In this document: positions 49,506 through 59,200 of the stretch, piece after piece | Layout: every line of letters begins with the position of its first letter | Position numbering within the stretch: position 1 is the first letter of the stretch | Assembly (NCBI RefSeq): GCF_010015585.1 | Contig: NW_022985088.1 | Location: 188,678 to 252,677 of the forward strand | From: Eremomyces bilateralis CBS 781.70 | Taxonomy: Eukaryota; Ascomycota; Dothideomycetes; Eremomycetales; Eremomycetaceae | Direction: 5' to 3' | DNA: 64,000 bases | Translations under genes and position numbers: made by a program | The notes under the pieces: model-generated | The model's database searches: none | What the model saw: only the letters and a program-made list of their open reading frames with translations | What the model was told of the DNA's origin: nothing

Positions 49506-50498
49506 TTACATCTCCATTTCGAATTCCGCAACTTCCATCGTGGCTGGCGACGGTCCGGGAGTATTGGAAGGGGAAGTCCGCGACGCCGCACGAATGGTTT
49601 CTCCACGAGTAATGACGTGCTGCAGGACAGTGCCGTCGGCGGAGACCTCTTTGTTCGTAAGACTCTGAATCGCTTGATCGGCGTTGGCTCCGACCAGCTG
49701 CGCACAGCTGAGATCTTCTTTGAAGAGGTAGTAGCGTTCGTAAGGCGAGGATGGATCGGTGAGCGGGGACTGAAGGACCGTGCGAACGAGGTATGTATTA
49801 AGAGCTTCGCTGAAGAGGAGGATGGAAGCGGAGCCAAGCGGATAATGGTTCTCGATGTAGCGTTCCCAGCCTTTGGATGCGTCGATGAGGTGAACCGAGA
49901 GACGCTTCCAGCCAATACCAAGGGTGATGTTGAGTTGGTCGATCGCATCAGTCGGGGTTGAAGGCATGGTGGCCGGGATGGCGGTCTCAAGAGCCTGGAC
50001 ATGGTTGCCGGCAGTGACACCGTTTTGGAGGCGCTGCGACTTGCGCGCGAGAGGTTCACGTGGCAAAGCACTGAATTTCTCCATCTCATCGCCTGGGAAG
50101 TGGGTTTGAGCCGAGATACCGACCTGACACTCGGCAGCGATGTTGAGACTGAGCCCATCGGGGTAGAAGAGAGCCATTCCGGGATCGTGGATGGGTTCAG
50201 CGGATGGCGTAGATGCAGTGGAGCCATTGATGGTGCAGACTGCGAGGGGATCCGCAGGCTCGTCGCATGAGTCCAGGTCATCGAAGGAGCGCTTGCGGCC
50301 AGCAAGGTTGGTATTCGCCTTGGCGAGGTAGTTCATGGAGGGCGGGGCAGGGAAACGGGGTTGAAGGCGTTTGCGGCGAGGGAGAGTGCCGGCCATGACT
50401 TGATCGGGCTGGTCATGCTGGGGGTTGTTGAAGATGTTCGACGGCTGAGAGGGACCCAGGATAAGGGTGGGTGCGGACGCATAGTAATTGAGACCCAT
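49506..50498 (-). CDS. Uncharacterised protein, 330 residues
   Basis: A single exon encodes 330 residues. The first ~180 are low-complexity with basic patches (RRKRLQPR, GRKRSF) that could act as nuclear localisation signals. The C-terminal half looks folded: DQLNITLGIGWKRLS, DASKGWERYIENHYP, SASILLFSEALNTYLVRTV, then YERYYLFKEDLSCAQLVG. The pattern of a short helical domain with conserved Trp, Tyr and Leu suggests a real, conserved protein, but I do not recognise the family and no catalytic signature is visible. The last 40 residues are Ser/Thr/Pro-rich. The ATG at 50498 lies in a good context (GCCGCCGCCATGG). Upstream is a long pyrimidine tract on the coding strand. Confidence 0.72.
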   Translation of the reverse strand: MGLNYYASAPTLILGPSQPSNIFNNPQHDQPDQVMAGTLPRRKRLQPRFPAPPSMNYLAKANTNLAGRKRSFDDLDSCDEPADPLAVCTINGSTASTPSAEPIHDPGMALFYPDGLSLNIAAECQVGISAQTHFPGDEMEKFSALPREPLARKSQRLQNGVTAGNHVQALETAIPATMPSTPTDAIDQLNITLGIGWKRLSVHLIDASKGWERYIENHYPLGSASILLFSEALNTYLVRTVLQSPLTDPSSPYERYYLFKEDLSCAQLVGANADQAIQSLTNKEVSADGTVLQHVITRGETIRAASRTSPSNTPGPSPATMEVAEFEMEM

Positions 50499-51846
50499 GG
50501 CGGCGGCGATAGGGTTCAGACGGGGACTGATTGATTAGTAGGATTAGACGGACTTGTGATGAATTGAAACTTTTTGAGACCTGCTCCAGCCTGGACTGCT
50601 TGATTTAGCCAGGCGACAATTGATGGATGAGCGATGAAATGGCGTAGAAGGGAAGAAGGAAGACGACGAGGGCGGGATGAAGGTGATTGGTGGGATAGAT
50701 GGTCGGAGGTGGAGGGGTGAGCAAATAGAAGTGAGAGGTGGGTTGGATATAAAGAAGCGGTATGAAGCTAGAGAAGTGGTAAGGAGAAGAAGTAAAGAGG
50801 CGATGGAAGGGAAGTGGAGGAAGAAGTAACTGGGGGAAGGGGATGAAAGGTGAGACTGGTGAGAAAGAAGTTGGAAAGGTTAAGGAAATGTAAGGTGAGA
50901 GAGTTAAGGTGAGAAGTTCCTGGGTTAGAGGCGGAGGGTTAGACAAGGTGATGGTGGTAAGGCGTCACGAATGAACCAAACACTTGACTGCCCGGAGTTG
51001 AGTGAGTGCATGGGTTTGGAAGAGTGGAAGTGTCGACTGTGGAGAGTTGGTTAGGATTGGGTTAAGGCGGAACCGAGATCGGCTAGACCGGTGATGGAAT
51101 GCATTGATTGGCTGAAAAAAGCAAGGCTTGCAGGAACGGGGTAAGGCCAGGGATTCCGTGCGGGTGAGGTGGAGTCGCTCTACCAGCTGAGGCTACCACT
51201 GCGATATGAATTTGATGTTCTACGGAGTACACATTACTATGATTGATTAATGATTATTCCGTACTCCGTACATCAGTACGATTGAGGACTTTCACTCTTA
51301 TACAGAACTGATACCAAATCAGCAGATTACCCGTAGATCGCATAGAATTATTGAAATTCCGTTCCACCGGCCCTCGGCAATAAGGCAAAGGCAATGAGGC
51401 GTGTAGTTCTGTCTTCTGATGGATGGCACGGCACGGATCAAGGTGGGTGGCTGGTGGGGCGTAGTAGGGTAGTCACGTGAAATAGAGTGGCTGGGCTGAA
51501 TCGGAACTTACCGCCAGATCCCGATGATTAGCTAATGAATTAATCATGTGCTTCACCAGTCCGAGCAAACATTGCTGCCTTGTAGCCCTGTGGCCCAATA
51601 TAGTCACGTGCATCTCCCAGGAAGCTACCTCATGCCTTGCTGCCTTGATGCCTAAGACGAAGCTCGTGCATCACAGGAAAATTGATCGCGACTCTGATAC
51701 GCGACATTTCAGTTGTTGAAGCTGGAAAGAAGTTGAAGTTATACCTTGTGGAGGAACCAAATCTCACCCGTCCCTTTAACAGAGAACTACAAACCCTTCC
51801 TTAATACCATACCCCAATACAGTCCACCGTTTCCATCTCATCCACC
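50499..51846. promoter_or_regulatory. Divergent promoter region of the orphan gene and cct3
   Basis: From about 50630 to 50940 the plus strand is almost purely purine with G-rich runs, giving a ~300-nt pyrimidine tract upstream of the minus-strand orphan gene. Two inverted copies of the nonamer occur at 51221-51229 and 51262-51270. A D-arm-like tRNA fragment appears near 51165-51195 on the minus strand but is not a complete tRNA. The right end is the cct3 leader. Confidence 0.5.
50630..50940. repeat. Long purine:pyrimidine-asymmetric tract
   Basis: About 310 bp in which the plus strand consists mainly of G and A (runs such as GGAAGAAGGAAGACGACGAGG and GGTGGAGGGGTGAG), with few isolated pyrimidines. 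It lies 130-440 bp upstream of the orphan start codon. Such tracts serve as promoters in fungi and can also adopt triplex structures. Confidence 0.6.
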
Positions 51847-53680
51847 ATGCAGGCTCCAGTCGTTGTCCTCAGTACGTGCTCTCCAACCACATCCCCTTCC
51901 GCCCTGAACTCGAAGCTGACCGTTCCATCCAGATACCGGAGGTGGGGATAGACAGATAGGTCGAAAAGCCCAGATGTCAAACATTACCGCCGCAAAAACG
52001 TGAGTGGCCTCCGTCCGATCAGGATGAACCTAGCTAAATCGAATCCAGCGTTGCCGACATTATTCGATCATGTCTCGGGCCCAAGGCGATGCTGAAGATG
52101 CTCCTCGACCCCATGGGCGGCATCGTGCTCACCAACGACGGTCATGCCATATTACGGGAGATAGAGGTGTCGCACCCTGCCGCAAAGAGCATGATCGAGT
52201 TGAGCAGAACCCAAGACGAAGAAGTTGGAGACGGCACCACCACCGTCATCATTCTAGGTATGGCCCGTAGAGACATCGTCGATTCACCCTGTTGACGCCA
52301 ACATAGCGGGCGAGATCCTTGCCCAAGCTCTTCCGCAGCTGGAACGAAACATCCACCCCGTCGTCATCATCTCTGCCTTCAAACGAGCGCTCGCCGATGC
52401 CCTCATCATCGCCGAAGAAGTCTCAAAACCGGTCGACATCAAAAATGATGAAGCCATGTACTCGTTAATATCCGCCTCCATCGGCACAAAGTTTGTTTCG
52501 CGGTGGTCGAAACTCATGTGCAGTCTTGCCTTGAGCGCCGTGCGGACGGTCGCCTTTGAGCTGGGCGGGAAGCCTGAGGTGGATATCAAACGATATGCTC
52601 GCGTGGAGAAAGTCCCCGGTGGCGAGATTGAGGATTCAAGAGTGCTGAATGGCGTCATGTTGAACAAGGACATCACACATCCGAAGATGAGGCGGTTAAT
52701 CAAGAACCCCAGGATCATCCTGCTGGATTGCCCATTGGAGTACAAGAAGGGGGAGAGCCAGACGAACATCGAGATCACGAAGGAGGACGATTGGAATCGG
52801 ATATTGCAAATCGAGGAGGAGCAGATCAAGTCCATGTGTGATGCTATCCTGGCCGTGAAACCGGACCTCGTCATTACCGAGAAGGGAGTCAGCGGTAAGT
52901 CTTTGCCGTTCTATATTTACCTGCTTTTTGATCTAACATTCATTGCCAGACCTTGCCCAGCATTTCTTCATGAAAGCCAACATCACTGCGATCCGCCGCG
53001 TCCGCAAGACCGACAACAACCGTATCGCTCGCGCGGTCGGCGCCACCATCGTCAACGACGTGCACAACCTCCAACCGTCCGACGTCGGCACCGGCTGCGG
53101 GCTATTCGAAATATCCAAGATCGGCGACGAATACTTCACCTTCCTGACCGAATGCACGGACCCCAAGGCATGCACCATCCTTCTCCGCGGTCCCAGCAAA
53201 GACATCCTGAACGAGATCGAACGCAATCTCCACGATGCCATGGGCGTCGCACGGAACGTCATGTTCCACCCGCGACTCAGCCCCGGAGGTGGAGCGACGG
53301 AGATGGCCATTGCGGTGGGCTTGGAGCGGAGGGCGAAGAGCATCGAGGGCGTCGCACAGTGGCCCTACCGCGCCGTTGCGGAGGCGATGGAAGTCATTCC
53401 CCGTACTCTGATCCAGAACGCCGGTGGCTCACCGATCCGAGTCCTCACGCAGTTGCGAGCCAAGCATGCCGAGGGCGGGTCCAGCTGGGGCGTGGATGGA
53501 GACAAGGGCATCATCGCCGATATGAAGGAATATGGCGTGTGGGAGCCACAAGCGGTCAAGATGCAAAGCATCAAAACCGCTGTGGAGAGCGCCTGTTTAC
53601 TACTGCGAGTGGACGATATCGTTGCCGCGAAGTCCGCGAAGCAGGCAAGCGGTCCGATTGGAGGAGGTGGAGAGGAATAG
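51847..53680 (+). CDS. cct3: Cytosolic chaperonin CCT/TRiC subunit gamma
   Basis: This is one of the eight subunits of the ring chaperonin that folds actin and tubulin using ATP. Five exons are inferred: 51847-51871, 51933-51999, 52049-52257, 52307-52894 and 52950-53680, with introns of 61, 49, 49, 49 and 55 nt between them where applicable, giving 539 residues, the normal size. Group II chaperonin signatures are present: NTGGGDRQIGRKAQMSNITA, SCLGPKAMLKMLLDPMGGIV, LTNDGHAILREIEVSHPAAK, and GDGTTTVI (about 91-98). The apical part has GGEIEDSRVLNGVML and LLDCPLEYKKGESQ; VVITEKG-like LVITEKGVS, then DLAQHFF and RRVRKTDNNRIARAVGA follow. Late blocks are CTDPKACTILLRG, RNVMFHPRLSPGGGATEMA and WGVDGDKG. 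The very short first exon (8 codons plus one base) is supported by good splice sites and by the joined NTGGG block. The C-terminus is GGGGEE. Confidence 0.96.
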
Positions 53681-54663
53681 ACTTCGAGATCCCGCCTGTA
53701 CTCATACTAGATATCTGGAAGCGATGCGCCTCTACAACAGGATAAATAAATGAACTGCAGGAGGCCACACGAGCTGGAGTCACTGGTCTGCATTGAACCT
53801 AGGCACAAATCACGCAACAAGCGCATGAGGACACCTGCAAATTTTGAACCTGACCAATTGTTCCATGGATCGAGAATCTGTACATCACAGTAACCATTTC
53901 GCTTGTCCATGCAAGACCCCATCGCTGTGCAAAGAATGCCTCCCGCAAGGCAGGAAAGGCAGTGGACACCCAGCCCTGAATATTAAACATTTTCCTCAGA
54001 ATTAATCCCTCAGACGCCTCAGCGCCCCATTCATATTTACATTAAGCCCAAGCCAGCACACAATATCGATCCAGACAAACAAAACCTCAACTAGGCGAAA
54101 TAACCGGCCATGCTCTGCGTATCTCCAAGGACAGGGCTCTTGGAGAATCAGCAACCCCAACGCTATAGGCTCGATCCAGGAGTGTAAATGCCCGCAAGGA
54201 GAATGGCAAGAGTAGAACACTAAATGGTACGGTATCCGGGAGTTCAATCGCACAATGCGAGACCAGTCTGGAAAAGCGGAACAGTGTAGATTCGATCCGG
54301 GAGTTCAATCGCACAAGGCGAGGCCAGCATCCGGAAAGCGAAACAGTTGCAGGGTCGGTCCAGGAGCTCATCGCACAGGACGAGACCAACATCCGAAGAA
54401 CTGCAGAAGAAGTTCGATCCGGGAGTTCAATCGTACAAGGCGAGATCAACATCTGGAGGAGAACTGCGGAATAGCGTTTTGTACTTTGACAGAGAGGACG
54501 GTCCACCGGTTTAGATGGCATAGGGAGTGAGAGAGAGGATTCCATGACATGGATTTCGTTTTGACCGCCCAGTAATACCCAAACATATCCACTAACGCAC
54601 TCCCATTCGTTCCATCATAATCGTTTCGAATGACCATTCAACACTTCGGAGGCAGGCGTTGAC
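53681..54663. other. Convergent gap with minisatellite
   Basis: The gap between the cct3 stop and the stop of the 1195-residue gene. Its central part is a degenerate ~60-bp tandem repeat (listed separately). A 152-codon frame on the minus strand (54545-54087) is open across the repeat because the unit is close to 20 codons; I do not call it a gene. Confidence 0.5.
54171..54480. repeat. Degenerate minisatellite, five ~60-bp units
   Basis: Five diverged units are anchored by TCGATCCGGGAGTTCAATCG-like sequence, with CCRGG anchors at 54176, 54236, 54297, 54360 and 54419 (spacings 60, 61, 63 and 59). Units 2, 3 and 5 are most alike (GGGAGTTCAATCGYACAAKG, then GCGAG and CAACATC). Unit 1 is the most decayed. 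It lies in the 3' flank shared by two convergent genes. Confidence 0.7.
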
Positions 54664-57600
54664 TCAGTCTGACTCGAGTTCGAGTTCGGGCAAGTGCTTC
54701 TTGACGGCGTCCATGACCTTGACGTACTTCTTCGGAGTGAGCTGCTTGTCCTCAATCTCCTCCCCGTCGGTGTCAAACAATCCCATCAACCGCTTGATCA
54801 CGGCCCGGTCATATGCATCATCCTCATCGATGCCGATATCGCTGTCATCGTCCTCGTCCCCCTTGCTGACGTTGCGTAGGGCGCTGCCTTTCGCAGGCTT
54901 GAACTTTTCGGCGTTCCGACGAGCCTTCTCGATGGCTTCTTCTTCCGCGGCGTTGGGCTTCTTGAGGTGGTCCAGCCCACCGGTGACGATATCCCACCAT
55001 TCTTCCGGCGTGATGGCGTCATCGGAGTCAGTGGGTGAGAGGGGACCGGCCCCATCATAGTAGTCTTCGATATCGAAGTCCGAGCCATCGGTGGAAATGC
55101 CATCGAGAGCATCAACGCTCTCAGTATCTTCGGTGTCGATTTCTTCCTCTCTGAGGATAATAGCGGAAGAATCAATTTGAGCAGCAGATTTCGGGGTAGT
55201 GGTAGCTTTGGCATCAGTGGTGGGCGTCACGGAGACCTTGGTAGAAACACCATTTGCCTGCGGTTTCGGCGCGCTCAGTGTCGACGGAAGCTGCGTTTGG
55301 TTTGCATACATGGGTTGCTCAGGAGTACCAGGGGTAGCGTGTTCATCGTACTCGGAAATCGTAGCATCCAGCATCGAAGAGTCTTCGGCGTCCCCCTCAG
55401 GAACGCAGAATGACCCGGAGCCTGAGACATGGCCTGTCTTCAAAAACTTCTTCTTTTCCGTAGGCGACCACTCTGCGAGATCCGAAGCATCCTCATTCAC
55501 CCCGTCGCCTGGGTTGTAGGGAGCGAGCTCGCGGCCGGTGGGGCTACCTGTAAAGACGTTTTCGCTGCTGGAAGGCTCCTCTTGAGGTCTGTCCCATGTG
55601 TGTCGGTAGCCGGGCGTTCCAGGAGTGGGCCATGAATAGCCTGGCGTAGGGGTCGACGCGGTGTACGCACTCATATCAGCCACGGTGGAAGGGGTTTGCG
55701 TGGTTCGGCGAATTTTCCCGCTCTTAGGTGAAAAGAAGCGGACGGATTTTGCAGTGCTCTGTCCGAGTCGTGCCTTCTTGACGGGAGGTGTCATGGTTGA
55801 GTTATCAGACACCGTGACCATGCTGTTGTCACCAAAGTACTTGTCATTCATACCGAATCCGCCTTTGGGGTTGGGGATCTGTTTGAGTGTGTTGACATTC
55901 ACACGCTTTCGCTTCGAGGTCTTCGGCATGGGGTCGGAGTAATCCGACTGTTCGACCAGGCTATCATCGGTGTCAAAGTATCGCTCATCCATTCCAAAGC
56001 CATCCTTGGGGTTCGGAATTGCCGAAAGCTCCGATATCTTAACAAGCCGTTTGCCTGGAGTAGCAGTGCGTCGAAGGATGGAATTCGGCTTCGTCGCAAT
56101 GGGGGTGGCAAGCACAAGCTCCTTTTGCACTACGGTACCAGTACGCTCATCCCAGTAGAACTCGTCTTGCTTCTCGGAGATGATGGCATCGATGTACTGT
56201 TTGACAATCCGAGGGATTTCCTCTTCCTCGATCGGCTTCAAGTGTCGAACCAAGCGTCGCTCGGTGTTCAGGTATTCCGCCTCGGTACCGATGTCTCTAT
56301 CGCGCATTCTGAAGGATAGACCGGCATTGTTCATCTCGTCAATCGTATCGCCGATTGCCCTCTGATGCAGTTCTTTAAGGATTTCTTGAAGGAGCTCTTT
56401 GTCCTTTTTGGAGGGCTTCAGTTTCATGAATTGCTGGAACAAGTGGTCGGCCATCTGTTTTCGTGTTGTTCGCACCGAAGTCCGGTGATGTAGATCATTT
56501 TTCGTAGACTCCCACGGATCAATTTCGGGTTCGTTCGCGATCCTGGTTAGCTTTCGCTTGGGGTAGGGGGTAGACGGCTGCCTCCTAGGGAAACCGTGGG
56601 ACGGTTGACCATTCACATGGCGGGAGATGCTGGAAGCTGGGGACTGCTCGACATCTTCCATCGTGGTGTCAATAGATGTCAGTACCTTCGCAGGCTGAGA
56701 TGCTGGAAGTTGTTGAGGCGTGCGCTTGAAGGTTGGGGTGAATGATCCCAATGTACGCGCCACAAGTGATGCGGCGTTCCCAAATAACGAGGCTCGAGCT
56801 TGAGGGGGGGTAGATGGAGCCCTCGGGGCATAATTCTGGGTATGATGTTCGGTATGGAGGGCTGGTGTGGGAGTGGTTTGGTCGGAAAGGATCGAAGTAT
56901 CAGTGCTGGTGACGCTCAGCATGGTCTCTTCCAACATTGATTCAGTCTGCGGCTCTAAATGTCCGTTTGCAATGACCTGCTCCGGTTGATTTGAGAGACT
57001 CGAGCGTTGCAAGGGCGATGAATCAAGAGTCTTTTCGGGTCTTTGAAGCGGGTCCACTCCGTTCGTGGAAGGTGTGGGAGGCAAACTTGGGGAAGTCGGA
57101 ATGTGGCCATCCGAGTCGGGTGCGTTATCCGAAGATGGGGTATGTGTGGTTATTGGTAGACTTGGTGTTCCAGAGGCTGAACTCATGCTTGGTGCAGGGG
57201 AACTTTCGGGTTCGCCAGATTCGATTTGGAGGACTACATTGTCCAATGCGTGGTTTCCTCCCGGAGTCACCACCTCGTTGCCTCGGATAAAGCGTTTGAG
57301 AGGTGTGAAAAAATCGGCAAGGACAGAAAATTTAGCCCTCGGTATCAGAATCTTGCGTCCACGCAAGGTCGAATCATCCGCCTTCTGAACCGGTGTTGAC
57401 GGCTTCTGATGCTGTAACAGTAGAAATATTAGCGATGATTCCTCTCGAGAGCATTCCAATGATCGCTCACCTCTTGCAATTCATTGAATTCTCGCATCAA
57501 CTGGTCCGATGGAGAGGTCAGCTTTCGTTCGGCCTCCCTCACTGGAGCAAACAGATCTTTTGCTCCAGTTCTCCTGAACTTGGCGGCGCGGTCATCGGGG

Positions 57601-58632
57601 GTAGGGTCGCCAAGCGATCGCTTGTTGGAGGACGTCAGATTACGGTTGACTACGACAGAAGCGTTAGCGGTGGTCCAAAGCAACTGTAACGACCCACGTA
57701 ATGTAACAGCGATGAGATATGAAAGTGAAATCAAAGGTGATCGATCTATATTTAGTAGGGCAGGATCTTGTGCGCACTCTTCTCAGTCGACTCTGGTGAG
57801 TTGACATTGTTCCTTTTGTTGGGGGTTGGGGAATCGCTTTGCTGAATCGGAGTTATGTTGATGTTATTTGCGACAACGCTTGGGCTCTGTGGGCTATTCC
57901 CGGAGTTTGCTACGACCGACGGGGATGAGAAGAAGGTGCCGTGGAGAATTGAACTGGGGGTGTTGGGAGTTTGCGGCGAACTCAGAGGCTCACTGAGAGG
58001 CTCAAGGGACTTGTGACGATTCGGAAAGGCCTTACGTAGGAGTTGTTGCTGAGCGAAACGAGTCGTGGGACGCTCGGATGGGGTTGGAGAGGCCTCATGG
58101 GGAGGAGACTCGGCGGCCTTGACCAGCACTCCATTGGCGCGATTCGCGTTCTCTTGCGACGCATCCGGTTCCACGGAGATGGACTTGGCAGTTCGTGGTT
58201 TCCGTTGGGTATGGGTGTCTTTGAGTTCTTGAAGGGGTGAGGCCCCGGGTTTCGTGGCCAGCGATCGAGTGGTTCGACGGGTGTACGGAACACTCTGCGC
58301 GTGGGCCGCGCGCTTGCTGACTTTGGGCATACTGTTAGCACGCCAGAAATATGATGGCTAGGAGAGGCGAGGATGGGAGAAGAATCGACGGCAATAGCTT
58401 CGGTTGCAACGAATAAAGATACAGCCGATCGTCCTTTGTTTGTAAGAGGAAGAGAGGAAATGAGAAAGAAATGGAGAGAAAGGCGAGAGAAGTTGAGACG
58501 AAAGGGTTGTTTACCTGGAGTGGCCAGTGAAGTGTTATCACGATTGCTGCTTTTGCTGCTGCTGCTGCTGCTGTTGTTGTTGACGCGGTTACTGTGAGCC
58601 CTATGGGCAGGTGAAGCAGAGGGTCCGGACAT
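54664..58632 (-). CDS. Large disordered protein of unknown function, 1195 residues
   Basis: Four exons are inferred: 58632-58515, 58320-57778, 57649-57471 and 57411-54664, with introns of 194, 128 and 59 nt. A shorter model would begin at 58330 (MPKVSKRAAH) and give 1159 residues. The longer one is favoured because the donor GTAAAC and the acceptor CCCAAAG join in phase and a CTAAC branch site lies 13 nt before the acceptor. Exon 1 encodes an Asn/Ser repeat (NNNSSSSSSKSSN). The chain is mostly disordered and Ser/Thr/Pro-rich. Ordered-looking segments are DLFAPVREAERKLTSPSDQL plus MREFNELQE before HQKPSTP, a block KILIPRAKFSVLADFFTPLK, a helical stretch near MADHLFQQFMKLKPSKKDKE and LLQEILKELHQRA, two copies of an IPNPKxGFGMxxxYF motif, and an acidic C-terminus ending LPELELESD. 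Chromatin or nuclear-periphery roles are conceivable, but I recognise no family. Confidence 0.8.
58551..58580. repeat. GCT/GTT trinucleotide repeat in exon 1 of the 1195-residue gene
   Basis: On the coding (minus) strand this is a run of AAC and AGC codons giving NNN and SSSSSS. It is in frame in the first exon of the longer gene model. If the shorter model is right, the repeat is in the leader instead. Confidence 0.65.
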
Positions 58633-58958
58633 GATTCACATGCACCAGCGGGCGATGGCAGTGAATGAAGACAAGGCATGAGGGCATTCAGAACGATTTC
58701 ATCAAGTTTCGCGATGTCCATGTCTCCTCTGACGAACAGTCTAACTACTTCAGGAACGAGTTGCCGTATTACTAAGTATCTAAGAATTCTGTTATCCCTG
58801 CTGCTCACTCCGGTTGCGTGGCTCCACTCCCGCCATCGGCCATAGAAACTTGGAGCGAGCCGCGAAACCCGAAGTTTAGCCGTCAGACAGTTTGCGGTTG
58901 ACGGTTGGTGCCTGATGAGCTGCACTTCATGTGCTTTCAGTTGTCTCAGGCTCTTAGC
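58633..58958. promoter_or_regulatory. Residual promoter between the 1195-residue gene and the MULE
   Basis: Only about 320 bp lie between the start codon at 58632 and the left end of the transposon. The original promoter of the minus-strand gene must be here or has been displaced to the far side of the insertion. No TATA box or other clear site is visible. The last nine bases (58950-58958, GCTCTTAGC) are the left copy of the target duplication. Confidence 0.5.
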
Positions 58959-59071
58959 GGGTGAAGCTCCTTTCACACCCCGCTGTGCTCCATTCACACC
59001 CGCCACCCCGCTCCATTCACACCCTACCTGGTCACATGACATACCAATCCCTTCGAATATCTGACGCAGAT
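58959..59071 (+). repeat. Left terminal inverted repeat of the MULE
   Basis: Begins GGGTGAAGCTCC and contains three copies of a GCTCCNTTCACACCC-like 15-mer (around 58966, 58987 and 59010), then GTCACATGACATACCAATCC and a final block ending CTGACGCAGAT. The tandem 15-mers are probably the transposase binding sites. Confidence 0.9.
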
Positions 59072-59200
59072 TGGGATGGTCCAGTATATGATGCTTTATA
59101 CGAGTCAAGCCGACCATTCTGCGTTCAAACTCTGTAATTCAATGTATCTAATCGTACAGAGGATCACGGACGATCAAATATGCTAACTTAGGTCCCCGTT

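Noticed and set aside
51160-51200. tRNA-like D-arm on the minus strand (TAGCCTCAGCTGGTAGAGCG)
   Set aside because: The sequence after it does not form an anticodon stem, and no GGTTCGANTCC B box follows at the right distance. The D-stem also has an extra base. It is at most a fragment or a coincidence.
54087-54545. 152-codon minus-strand frame over the minisatellite
   Set aside because: It is open because the repeat unit is near 20 codons and lacks stops; the translated repeats are not alike between units.
58335-59117. 260-codon open frame on the minus strand upstream of the 1195-residue gene
   Set aside because: It crosses from the transposon TIR through the promoter into the first exon and intron of a well-supported gene, in a different frame, so it is a shadow.
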